The translations under genes were made by a program, and so were the position numbers. From assembly GCA_015067825.1 (NCBI GenBank), contig SVLQ01000008.1:64777-128776 (forward strand): a stretch of 64,000 nucleotides of DNA, read 5' to 3'. Shown in pieces: positions 35,748 to 44,550 of this stretch (position 1 is the first letter of the stretch; each line of letters begins with the position of its first letter). This stretch comes from Oscillospiraceae bacterium. GTDB taxonomy: Bacteria; Bacillota; Clostridia; Oscillospirales; QAMX01. The notes under the pieces are model-generated. The model saw nothing but the letters and a program-made list of their open reading frames with translations, did no database searches and was not told where the DNA came from.

Positions 35748-36424
35748 AAAAGACGTTTTACTGCGAGGCCGCCTACGCGATCGGGCTGGCCTGCCTTGCC
35801 TTGAGCACGGCGCTGATGGCAACCGCCGATTTCGGCGTGAGCATGGTCGTCGCGCCGGCCTATATCCTCCACCTGAAGGTGTCGGAATTTTTGCCGTTTT
35901 TCTCGTTCGGCATGGCCGAATATCTGCTGCAGCTGGTGCTGATCGTCTTTTTGGCGGTCGTTTTGCGGCGCGTCAAGCTCTCGTATCCCGCTTCGTTTGC
36001 CACGGCCGTGCTCTACGGCTTTCTGCTCGATGGGTTCCTCGCGCTGGTCGCACTTCTGCCGGTGACGGTTCTGGCCGTGCGGATCGCGATGTTTGTCGCC
36101 GGATTTTTCCTGTGCGCGGGCTCGATCTCGCTTCTGTTCCACACCTACGTCCCGCCCGAGGCCTACGAACTGGTCGTCAAGGAATTTTCCGTGCATTTCG
36201 GCTGGAAGATCCACCGCGTCAAAACGGTCTACGACTGCGTGAGCTGCACGGTCGCGATCGCGCTGTCGTTGGTGTTTTTTGGGTTCTCGCGGCTCGAGGG
36301 TGTCGGCGTGGGCACGCTCATCTGCACGGTCTGCAACGGCACGACGATCGCCATGTTCTCGCGCTTTTTTGAAAAACGCTGGGACTTCCGCGACCGTTTT
36401 CCGCTGCGCCGCTATTTTTCGTAA
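35744..36424 (+). CDS. YczE/YitT-like multi-pass membrane protein
   Basis: The 226-residue protein has five or six membrane helices and the pattern of the YczE/YyaS/YitT group: an N-terminal helix, ATADFGVSMVVAPAYIL, a Gly-rich helix and the C-terminal VKTVYDCVSCTVAI and GVGTLICTVCNGTTI segments. Function is unknown. The ATG overlaps the acetyltransferase stop, so the two are translationally coupled. Confidence 0.8.
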   Translation: MKKTFYCEAAYAIGLACLALSTALMATADFGVSMVVAPAYILHLKVSEFLPFFSFGMAEYLLQLVLIVFLAVVLRRVKLSYPASFATAVLYGFLLDGFLALVALLPVTVLAVRIAMFVAGFFLCAGSISLLFHTYVPPEAYELVVKEFSVHFGWKIHRVKTVYDCVSCTVAIALSLVFFGFSRLEGVGVGTLICTVCNGTTIAMFSRFFEKRWDFRDRFPLRRYFS

Positions 36425-36441
36425 TGCGTGAGGTGATTCCT

Positions 36442-37017
36442 ATGGTTTCCATTCGTCCGGCCTCGCCCGCCGATTCCGCCGCGATCCTTGCGATCTACGC
36501 CCCCTACGTCAACGAGACCGCCATATCGTTTGAAGAGCCTGCCCCGACCTTGGCGGAGTTCACCGCGCGCGTGGAGAGCATCTGTGCGGAGTACCCGTAT
36601 CTCGTCGCCGAAGAAAACGGCCGGATCGTCGGCTACGCCTACGCCCACCGCCACAAGGAACGCGCCGCCTACGGCTGGAACGCCGAGCTTTCGGTCTATC
36701 TCGCGCCCGCCGCCCAAGGAAAGGGGCTCGGTAAAGCGCTGTACGGTGCGCTGATGGCGATTTTGGCGCGGCAGAACGTGCGCAACGTCTACGGCTGTGT
36801 GACGATGCCCAACGAAAAAAGCACCGCCCTGCACCATTCACTCGGCTTTACCGATGCGGGTGTGTGGCACGCCTCCGGCTTCAAGCACGGAAAATGGCGC
36901 GACGTCGCGTGGTTCGAAAAAACCATCGCTCCGCTCTCGGTGCCGCCGGAGCCGTTCGTGCCCGTGACCGCGCTCGATCCCGCCGTAGTCGAAGCGATCT
37001 GCGCCGCTGCATTATAA
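36442..37017 (+). CDS. GNAT acetyltransferase, phosphinothricin/methionine sulfoximine type
   Basis: The ATG at 36442 lies seven bases after GAGGTGA; an earlier ATG (36424) overlaps the previous stop. The 191-residue protein begins VSIRPASPADSAAILAIYAP and contains ETAISFEEPAPT, AELSVYLAPAAQGKGLGKALY and the GFKHGKWRDVAWF motif typical of the Pat/MddA (YwnH) subgroup. These acetylate methionine sulfoximine, phosphinothricin or related amino acids. Confidence 0.9.
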   Translation: MVSIRPASPADSAAILAIYAPYVNETAISFEEPAPTLAEFTARVESICAEYPYLVAEENGRIVGYAYAHRHKERAAYGWNAELSVYLAPAAQGKGLGKALYGALMAILARQNVRNVYGCVTMPNEKSTALHHSLGFTDAGVWHASGFKHGKWRDVAWFEKTIAPLSVPPEPFVPVTALDPAVVEAICAAAL

Positions 37018-37031
37018 TCCGTAAAACGAGA

Positions 37032-37065
37032 ACCGCCGCACCCTTGCTTACGAGGGTGCGGCGGT
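37032..37065. terminator. Bidirectional terminator between the acetyltransferase and serine dehydratase genes
   Basis: ACCGCCGCACCCT and AGGGTGCGGCGGT form a perfect 13-bp stem with an eight-base loop. The T runs on either side are short. Confidence 0.7.
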
Positions 37066-37069
37066 ATTC

Positions 37070-38299
37070 TTAGCGCTGTTGCTCGGCTTTTTTCAAAAGC
37101 TCGGCTTCGTAGAACTTCGCAAGACCGCCATCGGAGGTCTCGCGGTAAGCATGGAGCAGATCGAGCCCCGTTTTGTACATCGTGCGCACGACGAGGTCGA
37201 AGCTGATCATGCGCGAATCGGCGAGGAAGTTGGAGAGCGAGAGCGCGTTGATGGCGCGCATCGCCGCGACTGCGTTGCGCTCGATGCACGGGATCTGCAC
37301 GAGGCCCGCGATCGGGTCGCAGGTGAGGCCGAGGTGGTGCTCCATCGCCACTTCGGCGGCGTACTCGATCTGATCGAGCCCCATCTCGAAAAGCTCGGCA
37401 AGGGCAGCGGCGGCCATCGAGCAAGCCGAGCCGATCTCGGCCTGACAACCACATTCCGCACCGCTGATGGAGGCGTTGGTTTTGATCAGATTGCCGATGA
37501 CACCGCCCGTGGCAAGCGCCTTGACCACCTGATAGTCGGAGAAGCCGCGCGTTTCCTGCATGTACTTCAGCACCGACGGCACAACGCCGGATGCGCCGCA
37601 CGTCGGCGCGGTAACGATCGTCCCGCCGGCGGCGTTCTGCTCGCTGACGGCGAACGCGTACGAGCAGACCAGACGATTCTCACGCGTTTGCGCCGATTCG
37701 TCGATATGGCGCTGGTTGTGGAGGATCTGGGCGCGGCGGCGCGTGCCGAGGCTGCCCGGCAGCACACCGGTGGTCACAAGCCCTTCGTGGATCGCGCGTT
37801 TCATCTGCTCCCAGACGTCTCCGAGGTAGGAAAAGATCTCGTCGCCCTCGCACTCGCGGACGTACTCCCAGATGCGGATATCCTTGCTTTTACAGTAAGC
37901 GGCGATCGAGGCGAAATCGCTGTGCGGGTAGACGTGCGGGATCTCGTGGGGCATATCGCCGGCAAATTCAATCGCGCCGCCGCCGACGCTGTAAACGCGC
38001 TCCGTGCCGATGACATTGCCGCCGGCCATTGCGGTAACGTCCATCATGTTCGGATGGCGGTCGTAGGGCGTTTCGCGGTCGAAAACGATCTCGCACGGAG
38101 CCGGCGCGAAGGTCTCGCGGATGACGCGGTCGGTGCCGTGGCCCTCGCCGGTCATCGCCAGCGAGCCGTAGAGCGTGACGCGCCAGGAATCCGCCTGCGG
38201 AAAGTGTTGGCGCAGCGCCTTGACCGCGCGCTCCGGGCCCATCGTATGCGAGCTGGAGGGGCCGCGGCCGATCTTATAGAGTTCACGCAGGGAGTGCAT
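37070..38299 (-). CDS. sdaA: L-serine dehydratase (iron-sulfur type), single chain
   Basis: The 409-residue protein fuses the beta domain (GPSSSHTMGPERA near the N-terminus) and the alpha domain (TAPTCGASGVVPSVL, SGAECGCQAEIGSACSMAA and LTCDPIAGLVQIPCIERN) in one chain, as in SdaA of Proteobacteria; many Firmicutes split them. Conserved Cys residues in these motifs bind the 4Fe-4S cluster. It deaminates serine to pyruvate and ammonia. A GGAGG site precedes the start. Confidence 0.95.
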   Translation of the reverse strand: MHSLRELYKIGRGPSSSHTMGPERAVKALRQHFPQADSWRVTLYGSLAMTGEGHGTDRVIRETFAPAPCEIVFDRETPYDRHPNMMDVTAMAGGNVIGTERVYSVGGGAIEFAGDMPHEIPHVYPHSDFASIAAYCKSKDIRIWEYVRECEGDEIFSYLGDVWEQMKRAIHEGLVTTGVLPGSLGTRRRAQILHNQRHIDESAQTRENRLVCSYAFAVSEQNAAGGTIVTAPTCGASGVVPSVLKYMQETRGFSDYQVVKALATGGVIGNLIKTNASISGAECGCQAEIGSACSMAAAALAELFEMGLDQIEYAAEVAMEHHLGLTCDPIAGLVQIPCIERNAVAAMRAINALSLSNFLADSRMISFDLVVRTMYKTGLDLLHAYRETSDGGLAKFYEAELLKKAEQQR

Positions 38300-38344
38300 G
38301 CCATCGCCTCCGTTTTTAGATAGTATCGCCCGAATCGTTGCGCC

Positions 38345-39721
38345 TTATGCTGCGTCGGGATCCGGCAGCGGCTGGTCTTCTCTCGGCAGCCGGTGCTTGA
38401 CCACCAAGAAGCAGACAAGGTGCGCCAGCGCAGTCAGGATCCACGAGATCGGATAGGAGATATAGAGCGTGGTAAGCGTACGGTTGGCGGCAAAGATCGT
38501 GTAGATCCACAGCACGCGGAATCCGCACGCACCGGCGAGCGAAACGATCATCGGTGTGATCGCATAGCCCATGCCGCGCATCATGCCGCCGCAGACCTCC
38601 ATGATGCCGCAGAGGAAATACGTCGTCATGAACACGCGCAGGCGGAGCATGCCGTAGTCGATGACGACGGCCTCGTCGGAATAGATGCTCAGAAGCTGAC
38701 GGCCAAACAGCAGCACGATCATGCCGAGTGCGACACCGGCGATCGTGACGAAGATCAGCGAGATCCAAAGGACGCGATTGATGCGGCGGTACTGCTTGGC
38801 GCCGTTGTTCTGGCCGGTGAAGCTGAGGGCGGCTTGGTAGAATGAGTTCATCGCCGTGTAGATAAAGCCTTCGAGGTTGCCGCCGGCGGTATTGCCCGCC
38901 ATCGCCTGCTTGCCGAAGGAGTTGATCGACGACTGGATCAGGACGTTGGAGATCGAGAACATGATCGACTGGATGCCCGCGGGCAGACCGATGCGGACGA
39001 TCTGCAGCGCCTCGGTCTTATAGAGCCGCAGCGACCGCAGAGAAACGCGGCAGGGGCCGTCCATGCGCATCAGACAAGTGAGGATCAGCGCGGCGGAAAC
39101 ACACTGCGAGAGGATCGTCGCCAGCGCAACGCCGTCGACGTCCATGTTGAGCACGATGACGAAAAAGAGATTCAGAACGACGTTTAAGACACCGGCGAAC
39201 AGGAGGAAGTAGAGCGGGCGCTTGGTATCGCCGATCGAGCGCAGGATCGCCGCGCCGAAGTTATAGAGCAGCAGCGCCGGCATCCCGCAGAAAATAATGC
39301 GCATATAGACGACGGAACGGTCGATGACGTCGGCCGGTGTGTCCATCATCTCCAACAGCGGCCGCGAGAGGAAGTAGCCGATGAAGACGAGCGCCACACC
39401 GCCGATCAGGGCCAGCGTGATGGCCGTGTGGACGGCTTTGCTGATCGATTTGTAGTCGCCCGAGCCATAAAGCCGCGCAACGATGACGTTGGCGCCGACG
39501 GAAAGACCGATGAAGAGGTTGACGAGCAGGTTGGTGAGCGCGCTCGTTGAGCCGACGGCGGCCAGCGCGGTATCGCCCGAATACTGCCCGACGACCGCGA
39601 GGTCGGCGGCGTTGAAGAGAAGCTGCAGGATGCCCGAAAGCATCAGCGGCAGCGAGAACCGCAGGATCTTGCCCACCAACGGGCCGCGGCACATATCCAT
39701 TTCGTATCGTCTTTTCGCCAT
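38345..39721 (-). CDS. MATE family efflux transporter 1
   Basis: The 458-residue protein has twelve predicted membrane helices in two MATE halves. It starts MAKRRYEMDMCRGPLVGKIL and contains SLPLMLSGILQLLFNAADLA and the matching second-half segment. GGAGAG precedes the ATG. A promoter, TTGTTT-N17-TATAAT, lies upstream on the minus strand near 39780. MATE proteins export drugs or metabolites using Na+ or H+ gradients. It is one of three tandem paralogues of nearly equal length. Confidence 0.93.
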   Translation of the reverse strand: MAKRRYEMDMCRGPLVGKILRFSLPLMLSGILQLLFNAADLAVVGQYSGDTALAAVGSTSALTNLLVNLFIGLSVGANVIVARLYGSGDYKSISKAVHTAITLALIGGVALVFIGYFLSRPLLEMMDTPADVIDRSVVYMRIIFCGMPALLLYNFGAAILRSIGDTKRPLYFLLFAGVLNVVLNLFFVIVLNMDVDGVALATILSQCVSAALILTCLMRMDGPCRVSLRSLRLYKTEALQIVRIGLPAGIQSIMFSISNVLIQSSINSFGKQAMAGNTAGGNLEGFIYTAMNSFYQAALSFTGQNNGAKQYRRINRVLWISLIFVTIAGVALGMIVLLFGRQLLSIYSDEAVVIDYGMLRLRVFMTTYFLCGIMEVCGGMMRGMGYAITPMIVSLAGACGFRVLWIYTIFAANRTLTTLYISYPISWILTALAHLVCFLVVKHRLPREDQPLPDPDAA

Positions 39722-39835
39722 CTTTGGTCTCTCCGTAAATTCTTGCGGATTTTATCCGTTTTTTTCTCCGATAAGAATATTATAGCATAGTTCTGACCCC
39801 AAAACAAGCGCACACTTGCCAAAAGGCGCACTCTC

Positions 39836-41218
39836 TTACGGGTTCTCCGCGACCAAATTCGGCAGAGGCGCATCTTCTTTGGGCAGCTTGCGCCAAACGA
39901 CCGCGAGCGTAACAAAATGCGCGAGCGAGGTCACGATCCACCCCGCCGGGAACGAGAGGTACAGCACGGTCAGATTGGGGAATCGGGCAAACACCGTGTA
40001 GATCCACAGAACGCGCAGCCCGCAGACACCGACCAGCGACGAAACCATCGGCGTGACCGCATAGCCAAGCCCTCGCACCGTTTCGCCCAGCGATTGCATG
40101 ATGCCGCAGAGAAAAAACGGAGCCATACTCACGAGCAGCAACTCTTTGCAGGAAACGAGCGCAACCGGATCGTTCGTATAGATCCGTAGCAAGATATCGC
40201 CCAATAGCAGGGTGAGCATACTCAAAACGAACCCAGCCGTCAGCGAAAGCAGCAGAGAGGCCCGTTGTACGCGCCGGATCCGCCGGTATTGCTTGGCACC
40301 GAAGTTTTGGCTGACAAAACAGAGCGTCGCCTGCGCCAACGCGTTCAGCGCCGTGCAGACCAAATTTTCGAGGTTGGAAACGGCCGTATAGGCGACCATT
40401 GCGTTTTTTCCAAGGGAGTTGATCGACGTTTGGATCAGGACGCCGGCGATGGAAAATACCGCACTTTGTAGTCCCGCAGGCAGCCCGACACGCGCAATTT
40501 GAGCCGTCACGTCCTTATAAAGCCGCAATCCGCGCAGCGAAATACGGCAAGGGCCATCGGTATACAACAGGCAGCGGAACACCAAAATTGCCGAAACGTA
40601 CTGCGAAATGACCGTGCCCAGCGCGACACCCTCCACGGCCATGCCGAGCCAAAGTACGAAAACAAGGTTCAGCCCGACGTTCAGCGCTCCGGCACAGGTG
40701 ATATAATAAAACGGGCGCTTGGTGTCGCCGTGAGAGCGGAGGATCGCCGCGCCGAAATTATAGACCATCGAAGCGGGAATGCCCAAAAAGACGATGCGCA
40801 TATACTTCAGAGCTGCATCGTAGACCTCGGTCGGCGTATCCATCCAACGGAGGATCGATCCCGAGAGCAAAAGTCCGGCAACCGCAAAGCAACCGCCGCC
40901 GATCAGCGCCAGCGCGATCGCCGTATGCACAGCTTTTTGGATCCCGCGGTGGTCGCCCGCGCCGTAAAGCCGCGCGACCACGAGGTTGACACCGGCCGAA
41001 AGCCCGGAAAACAGCACCACGACCAAGCTGGTGACCGAGTTGGTCGCGCCGACCGCCGCCAACGCCGTATCGCTGACGCATCGGCCCACGACGGCGAGAT
41101 CGGCCGCGCTGAATAAAAGCTGCAGGATGCCCGAAAGAACAAGCGGCAGCGCAAAGCGCAGGATATTTTTCACCAGCGGCCCGCGGCACATATCAATTTC
41201 ATATCGTCTTTTTGCCAT
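39836..41218 (-). CDS. MATE family efflux transporter 2
   Basis: The 460-residue protein shares the N-terminus RRYEIDMCRGPLVKNILRFA with its two neighbours and the same helix pattern. GGAG precedes the start. The intergenic spacer (39722-39835) is only about 110 bases, so the copies arose by tandem duplication and keep separate promoters rather than forming one compact operon. Substrate unknown. Confidence 0.93.
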   Translation of the reverse strand: MAKRRYEIDMCRGPLVKNILRFALPLVLSGILQLLFSAADLAVVGRCVSDTALAAVGATNSVTSLVVVLFSGLSAGVNLVVARLYGAGDHRGIQKAVHTAIALALIGGGCFAVAGLLLSGSILRWMDTPTEVYDAALKYMRIVFLGIPASMVYNFGAAILRSHGDTKRPFYYITCAGALNVGLNLVFVLWLGMAVEGVALGTVISQYVSAILVFRCLLYTDGPCRISLRGLRLYKDVTAQIARVGLPAGLQSAVFSIAGVLIQTSINSLGKNAMVAYTAVSNLENLVCTALNALAQATLCFVSQNFGAKQYRRIRRVQRASLLLSLTAGFVLSMLTLLLGDILLRIYTNDPVALVSCKELLLVSMAPFFLCGIMQSLGETVRGLGYAVTPMVSSLVGVCGLRVLWIYTVFARFPNLTVLYLSFPAGWIVTSLAHFVTLAVVWRKLPKEDAPLPNLVAENP

Positions 41219-41324
41219 ATCCGGTTTCTCCGTGATTCCTTGCGGATTTTTTGTCCGTTTTTTCAGATATTATTGCACAGGTTGTGCTCCAAAGCGAGCT
41301 AAAAATTTCCGAAATCGTGCGTTT

Positions 41325-42707
41325 TTACAAGTTCTGTCCGCCCAATTCCGGCAAAGGGGCATTTTCTTTCGGTAATTTACGCCAGATCACTACAAGTGCA
41401 ATCGCATCGATCAACGCGGTTGTGGCCCAACCGACAGGGTAAGAAAGATACAGCGTCGTCAGAGATGGGGTAGCGGCAAACACCGTATAGATCCATAGCA
41501 GGCGGAAGCCACAGATCCCCGCCATCGATGCCGCCATCGACGTTACCGCATAACCCAAGCCTCGCACCATAGTGTCCAGCGCCTCCAGAATCCCGTTTAT
41601 CGGGAAGGTCAGCATGCTGACGAGCAGTGCCTCCTTGCATTTGACCAATACGGTCGGTTCATCGGTATAGATCTGCAGCAGCACGTCGCCGGACATCAGC
41701 ACACCTCCGGCCAGCAACGGCGTTATCACGCCAAAGATCCCCAACGCCATCCATTGCAAACGGCGGATTCGACGGAACTGACCGGCACCGCGGTTTTGGC
41801 TGACGAAGCAAACGACGGCTTGTCCCAGCGAAGAGATCGCAAGGCAAATGATGCGTTCCAGGTTTCCGACCGTTGTACAGGCAATCATTGCCTCTTTGCC
41901 CAACGAGTTAATGGAAGCCTGGATCAAAACACCTGCAATCGAAAACATCGAGCTTTGCAGGCCCGACGGCAACCCAATATGCGCAATTTTCAGCACCTTA
42001 TCGCGGTAACAGCGAATCCCGCGTACAAAAAGACGCGCAGGACCTTCCATCCGGGTCAGGCAGAAAAACAACAACGTGGCAGAAAACAGTTGAGACAGCA
42101 AGGTCGCAATCGCAACACCCGCCACGTCCATATGAAACACCAGGACAAACAGCAGGTTCAGCGCCACGTTCAGCGCGCCGGAACAGGTTGCAAAGTAAAA
42201 CGGGCGTTTTGTATCGCCGTAAGCGTATAAAACTGCCGAACCAAACCCATAGAACATGGAAATCGGCATCCCCAAAAAGGAGATACATATATAGGTCAGA
42301 GCCATCTGAAAAACATCGTCCGGCGTGGATACCATACGGAGCAGCGGTGCAGAAATCGCAAACCCGACGACCGCAAATACCACACCGCCGATCAGCGCAA
42401 GTGCAATGGCCGTGTGTACCGCTTCGTGGATCCCCTTGTTGTCTTCTGCACCGCGTAGGCGGGAAACGACCAAATTAACGCCTACCGAAAGGCCGCTGAA
42501 CAGCACCACCACCAGACTCGTCACAGACCCGGTGGAGCCCACCGCCGCCAAAGCGGTATCGCTGACAAATTGCCCGACAACAACCAGATCGGCGGTGGAA
42601 TACAGCAACTGCATCACGCCCGAAAGCACGAGCGGAATCGCAAAACGGACAATATTCTTCAGCATCGGCCCGCGGCACATATCGATCTCATAGCGTTTTC
42701 TTGTCAT
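41325..42707 (-). CDS. MATE family efflux transporter 3
   Basis: The 460-residue protein begins RKRYEIDMCRGPMLKNIVRF. Its DNA is visibly less GC-rich than that of copies 1 and 2, which suggests older divergence or different codon pressure. Its own promoter (42744-42772) is well matched. It is the first gene of the tandem set in the direction of transcription. Confidence 0.93.
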   Translation of the reverse strand: MTRKRYEIDMCRGPMLKNIVRFAIPLVLSGVMQLLYSTADLVVVGQFVSDTALAAVGSTGSVTSLVVVLFSGLSVGVNLVVSRLRGAEDNKGIHEAVHTAIALALIGGVVFAVVGFAISAPLLRMVSTPDDVFQMALTYICISFLGMPISMFYGFGSAVLYAYGDTKRPFYFATCSGALNVALNLLFVLVFHMDVAGVAIATLLSQLFSATLLFFCLTRMEGPARLFVRGIRCYRDKVLKIAHIGLPSGLQSSMFSIAGVLIQASINSLGKEAMIACTTVGNLERIICLAISSLGQAVVCFVSQNRGAGQFRRIRRLQWMALGIFGVITPLLAGGVLMSGDVLLQIYTDEPTVLVKCKEALLVSMLTFPINGILEALDTMVRGLGYAVTSMAASMAGICGFRLLWIYTVFAATPSLTTLYLSYPVGWATTALIDAIALVVIWRKLPKENAPLPELGGQNL

Positions 42708-42743
42708 ACTTTTCTCCGCTTATTTGTTTTAATCTGCAAACAA

Positions 42744-42772
42744 ATTATAGCACACAAAAAAACATGCAACAA
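42744..42772 (-). promoter_or_regulatory. Sigma-A promoter of MATE gene 3
   Basis: On the minus strand TTGTTG (42772-42767), a 17-base spacer and TATAAT (42749-42744). Confidence 0.75.
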
Positions 42773-42823
42773 GAGTCGTTTCACCAAAAAATACCGTAGA
42801 AAAAACGAAGCCGTGTTATATTC

Positions 42824-42852
42824 TTGACAAAAGAAAATTTTAGCGGTATAAT
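42824..42852 (+). promoter_or_regulatory. Full-consensus sigma-A promoter of the peptidase E gene
   Basis: TTGACA (42824-42829), 17-base spacer, TATAAT (42847-42852). Its position rules out ATG codons at 42824 and 42851 as starts of the following gene. Confidence 0.88.
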
Positions 42853-42892
42853 GCTGAAAAACGGTTCATCATACAGAAACGAGCGTTATGAT

Positions 42893-43471
42893 ATGCGTCT
42901 GATCTTATCCTCCGCCGACTTCGGCGATTCCGCCGCCAAAGAAGTGATCCTTCGCCACCTGCCCAAGCCGCAGGCGGAATGCCGCCTGCTCTTTTTCCCC
43001 AACGAAAAGGTGACGGAAGAGCTGCTGCGGAAGAAAAAATACCATAAATGGATGGCACAGCGCGGCTTTTCGCGCGAGAACGTGACGGTTTTCGATTATT
43101 TCCACCCGCAGGCCGAGATCGGAGAGGTCGACGTGATGTACGTCAGCGGCGGCAACACCTTCGCCACGCTCGCGCTGATGCGCGCAAGCGGGGCCGACAA
43201 GCTGATTGCTGAGCGCATCCGTGCCGGAGTCACCTACGTCGGCGGCAGTGCCGGCGCACACATCGTCTCCCAAAGCGTCGCGCACGTGCAGGCGTTCGAT
43301 CCGCTGCCCGAAGGGTTTTCCGATTTTTCCGGCCTTGGCTTCTTCGACGGCATCTTCATCTGCCATTACAGCGACGCGCGCCGCCCCCACTACGAACAAG
43401 CCCTCGCCGAGGGGAAATACCGCGTCGTCACCCTCGCCAACGACGAGGTGATCGTCATCGACGAAAAGTGA
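42893..43471 (+). CDS. Peptidase E-like (family S51) protein
   Basis: The start at ATG 42893 is about 35 bases after the expected transcription start; its ribosome binding site is weak. The 192-residue protein has the S51 core: LFFPNEKVTEELL, VSGGNTFATLALM, and the nucleophile Ser in VGGSAGAHIVS, with FDGIFICHYSDARR near the end carrying a His. S51 enzymes are aspartyl dipeptidases or cyanophycinase relatives; a dipeptidase is most likely. No neighbouring partner is clear. Confidence 0.82.
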   Translation: MRLILSSADFGDSAAKEVILRHLPKPQAECRLLFFPNEKVTEELLRKKKYHKWMAQRGFSRENVTVFDYFHPQAEIGEVDVMYVSGGNTFATLALMRASGADKLIAERIRAGVTYVGGSAGAHIVSQSVAHVQAFDPLPEGFSDFSGLGFFDGIFICHYSDARRPHYEQALAEGKYRVVTLANDEVIVIDEK

Positions 43472-43487
43472 CAATGTTCGGCAAATG

Positions 43488-43585
43488 CCGTAGCGCGCGG
43501 CGATTGAAATGTGCGGGAGGCTGATAGCCTCCCCTACGGTGTTGGTACCAATGCACCGTAGGGCGGGGGCTTGCTCCCGCCGTTT
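43488..43585. repeat. GC-rich palindromic repeat (CGTAGGG family), copy 2
   Basis: Two hairpins: GGGAGGCTGATAGCCTCCCC followed by TACGG, then CACCGTAGGGCGGGGGC with CTCCCGCCG. The first hairpin is identical to one at 57344-57368. With the repeat the 43472-43671 spacer holds only this element and a terminator. Confidence 0.75.
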
Positions 43586-43621
43586 TTGCCCCGATCTTTT
43601 TTACAAGAGAATCTTTTTAAC

Positions 43622-43664
43622 CGAAAAACATTGCCGCAGGCCGGTTTTTTTCAGCCTGCGGCAA
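43622..43664 (-). terminator. Terminator after the RNA ligase-like gene
   Basis: On the minus strand TTGCCGCAGGC and GCCTGCGGCAA form an 11-bp stem, followed by TGTTTTTCGG. Confidence 0.8.
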
Positions 43665-43671
43665 CAATTTT

Positions 43672-44175
43672 TTAAGCGTCTGTCAACCGTCTCTCGTACA
43701 CCGGGGTGTACACCAACCGGCCGTTTTGCCGATCCGACCGCATCAGCAGCACTCTGTCAGCTGCCATCGTCACTTCGGGGACGTGCGGCAGCAAACTGCC
43801 GGGCGCTTCGCGCGCGATCGTGATGTGCGGGCGGAAGGGGCGGTTTTCGATGCGGAAGCCCGCGCGCTGCAAGCTGACGCGCAGACGGCGCTCAAGCGCG
43901 GCGAGCGGCGGCGAAACGCGCACGCCGGCCCAAACCAGATCGCCGAATCGCCCGGAACCGCCGACCGTGACGGTAAACGGTGCGCGGCAGACCTCGTCGA
44001 TGCACGCTTTCAGCGCGTCAACGCGGTTGCTTTCGCCGATGAAGGCGAGCGTGATGTGTAAATTTTCCGCGCGCGAATAGTTTGCCGCGGGGATCTTCGC
44101 GCGCAGTTCGTCTGCCCCGGCGAGGATCGCGCCACGCGCCTCTTCGCTCATCGGCAGTGCGATAAACAGCCGCAT
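43672..44175 (-). CDS. thpR: 2'-5' RNA ligase family / RNA 2',3'-cyclic phosphodiesterase
   Basis: AAAGGAG precedes the ATG at 44175. The 167-residue protein shows the 2H phosphoesterase pattern, with the two H-x-T motifs HITL (ENLHITLAFIG) and HITI (RPHITIAREA) spaced in the usual way, and MRLFIALPM at the start. Members hydrolyse RNA 2',3'-cyclic phosphates and can join tRNA halves. It lies downstream of two tandem copies of the multi-hairpin element. Confidence 0.9.
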   Translation of the reverse strand: MRLFIALPMSEEARGAILAGADELRAKIPAANYSRAENLHITLAFIGESNRVDALKACIDEVCRAPFTVTVGGSGRFGDLVWAGVRVSPPLAALERRLRVSLQRAGFRIENRPFRPHITIAREAPGSLLPHVPEVTMAADRVLLMRSDRQNGRLVYTPVYERRLTDA

Positions 44176-44209
44176 CTGCGGTCATCTCCTTTGCTGATAG
44201 AAAAACCAT

Positions 44210-44374
44210 CCGTTTTTTCGGCGGCTTTGCTGCCGAAAAAACTCCTTCAAGACGGTCGTAAGACCGTCCACGCGCCGAAAGGAGCCGACGAAATCGCAGA
44301 TTTTGTCGGCGGGGATCAGCGCGTGAGAAACCCCGCCGCAGCGGGCCCGATTTGGAAACGCAGTTTCCAAATCG
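44210..44374 (-). repeat. Multi-hairpin dispersed element, copy R2
   Basis: Same order of hairpins as R1, but hairpin B is GACGGTC/GACCGTC, hairpin C is CCGACGAAATC/GATTTTGTCGG and hairpin D is CGATTTGGAAAC/GTTTCCAAATCG, so the stems differ in sequence while pairing is kept. The constant blocks ACGCGCCGAAAGGAG and GGGGATCAGCGCGTGAGA are identical to R1. It abuts R3 head to tail. Confidence 0.92.
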
Positions 44375-44546
44375 ATAAGGCTTTGCTGCCGAAAAAACTC
44401 CTTCGAAACGGTCGCCAGACCGTCCACGCGCCGAAAGGAGCCGACGAAATCGTAGATTTTGTCGGCGGGGATCAGCGCGTGAGAGATCGCTCGAAAACGG
44501 AGTTTTCGAGCGGTTAGCCCGATTTGGAAACGCAGTTTCCAAATCG
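44375..44546 (-). repeat. Multi-hairpin dispersed element, copy R3
   Basis: This copy begins within hairpin A (only GGCTTTGCTGCC with AAAAAA), and has hairpin B as ACGGTC/GACCGT, hairpin C as in R2, an extra hairpin CGCTCGAAAAC/GTTTTCGAGCG and hairpin D as in R2. It begins four bases after the stop codon of the sugar isomerase gene (minus strand). Confidence 0.92.
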
Positions 44547-44550
44547 ATAC

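Noticed and set aside
44210-44546. Simple terminators or an insertion sequence
   Set aside because: There are several successive hairpins with conserved blocks, no T run that ends them in the gene direction, and no transposase frame.
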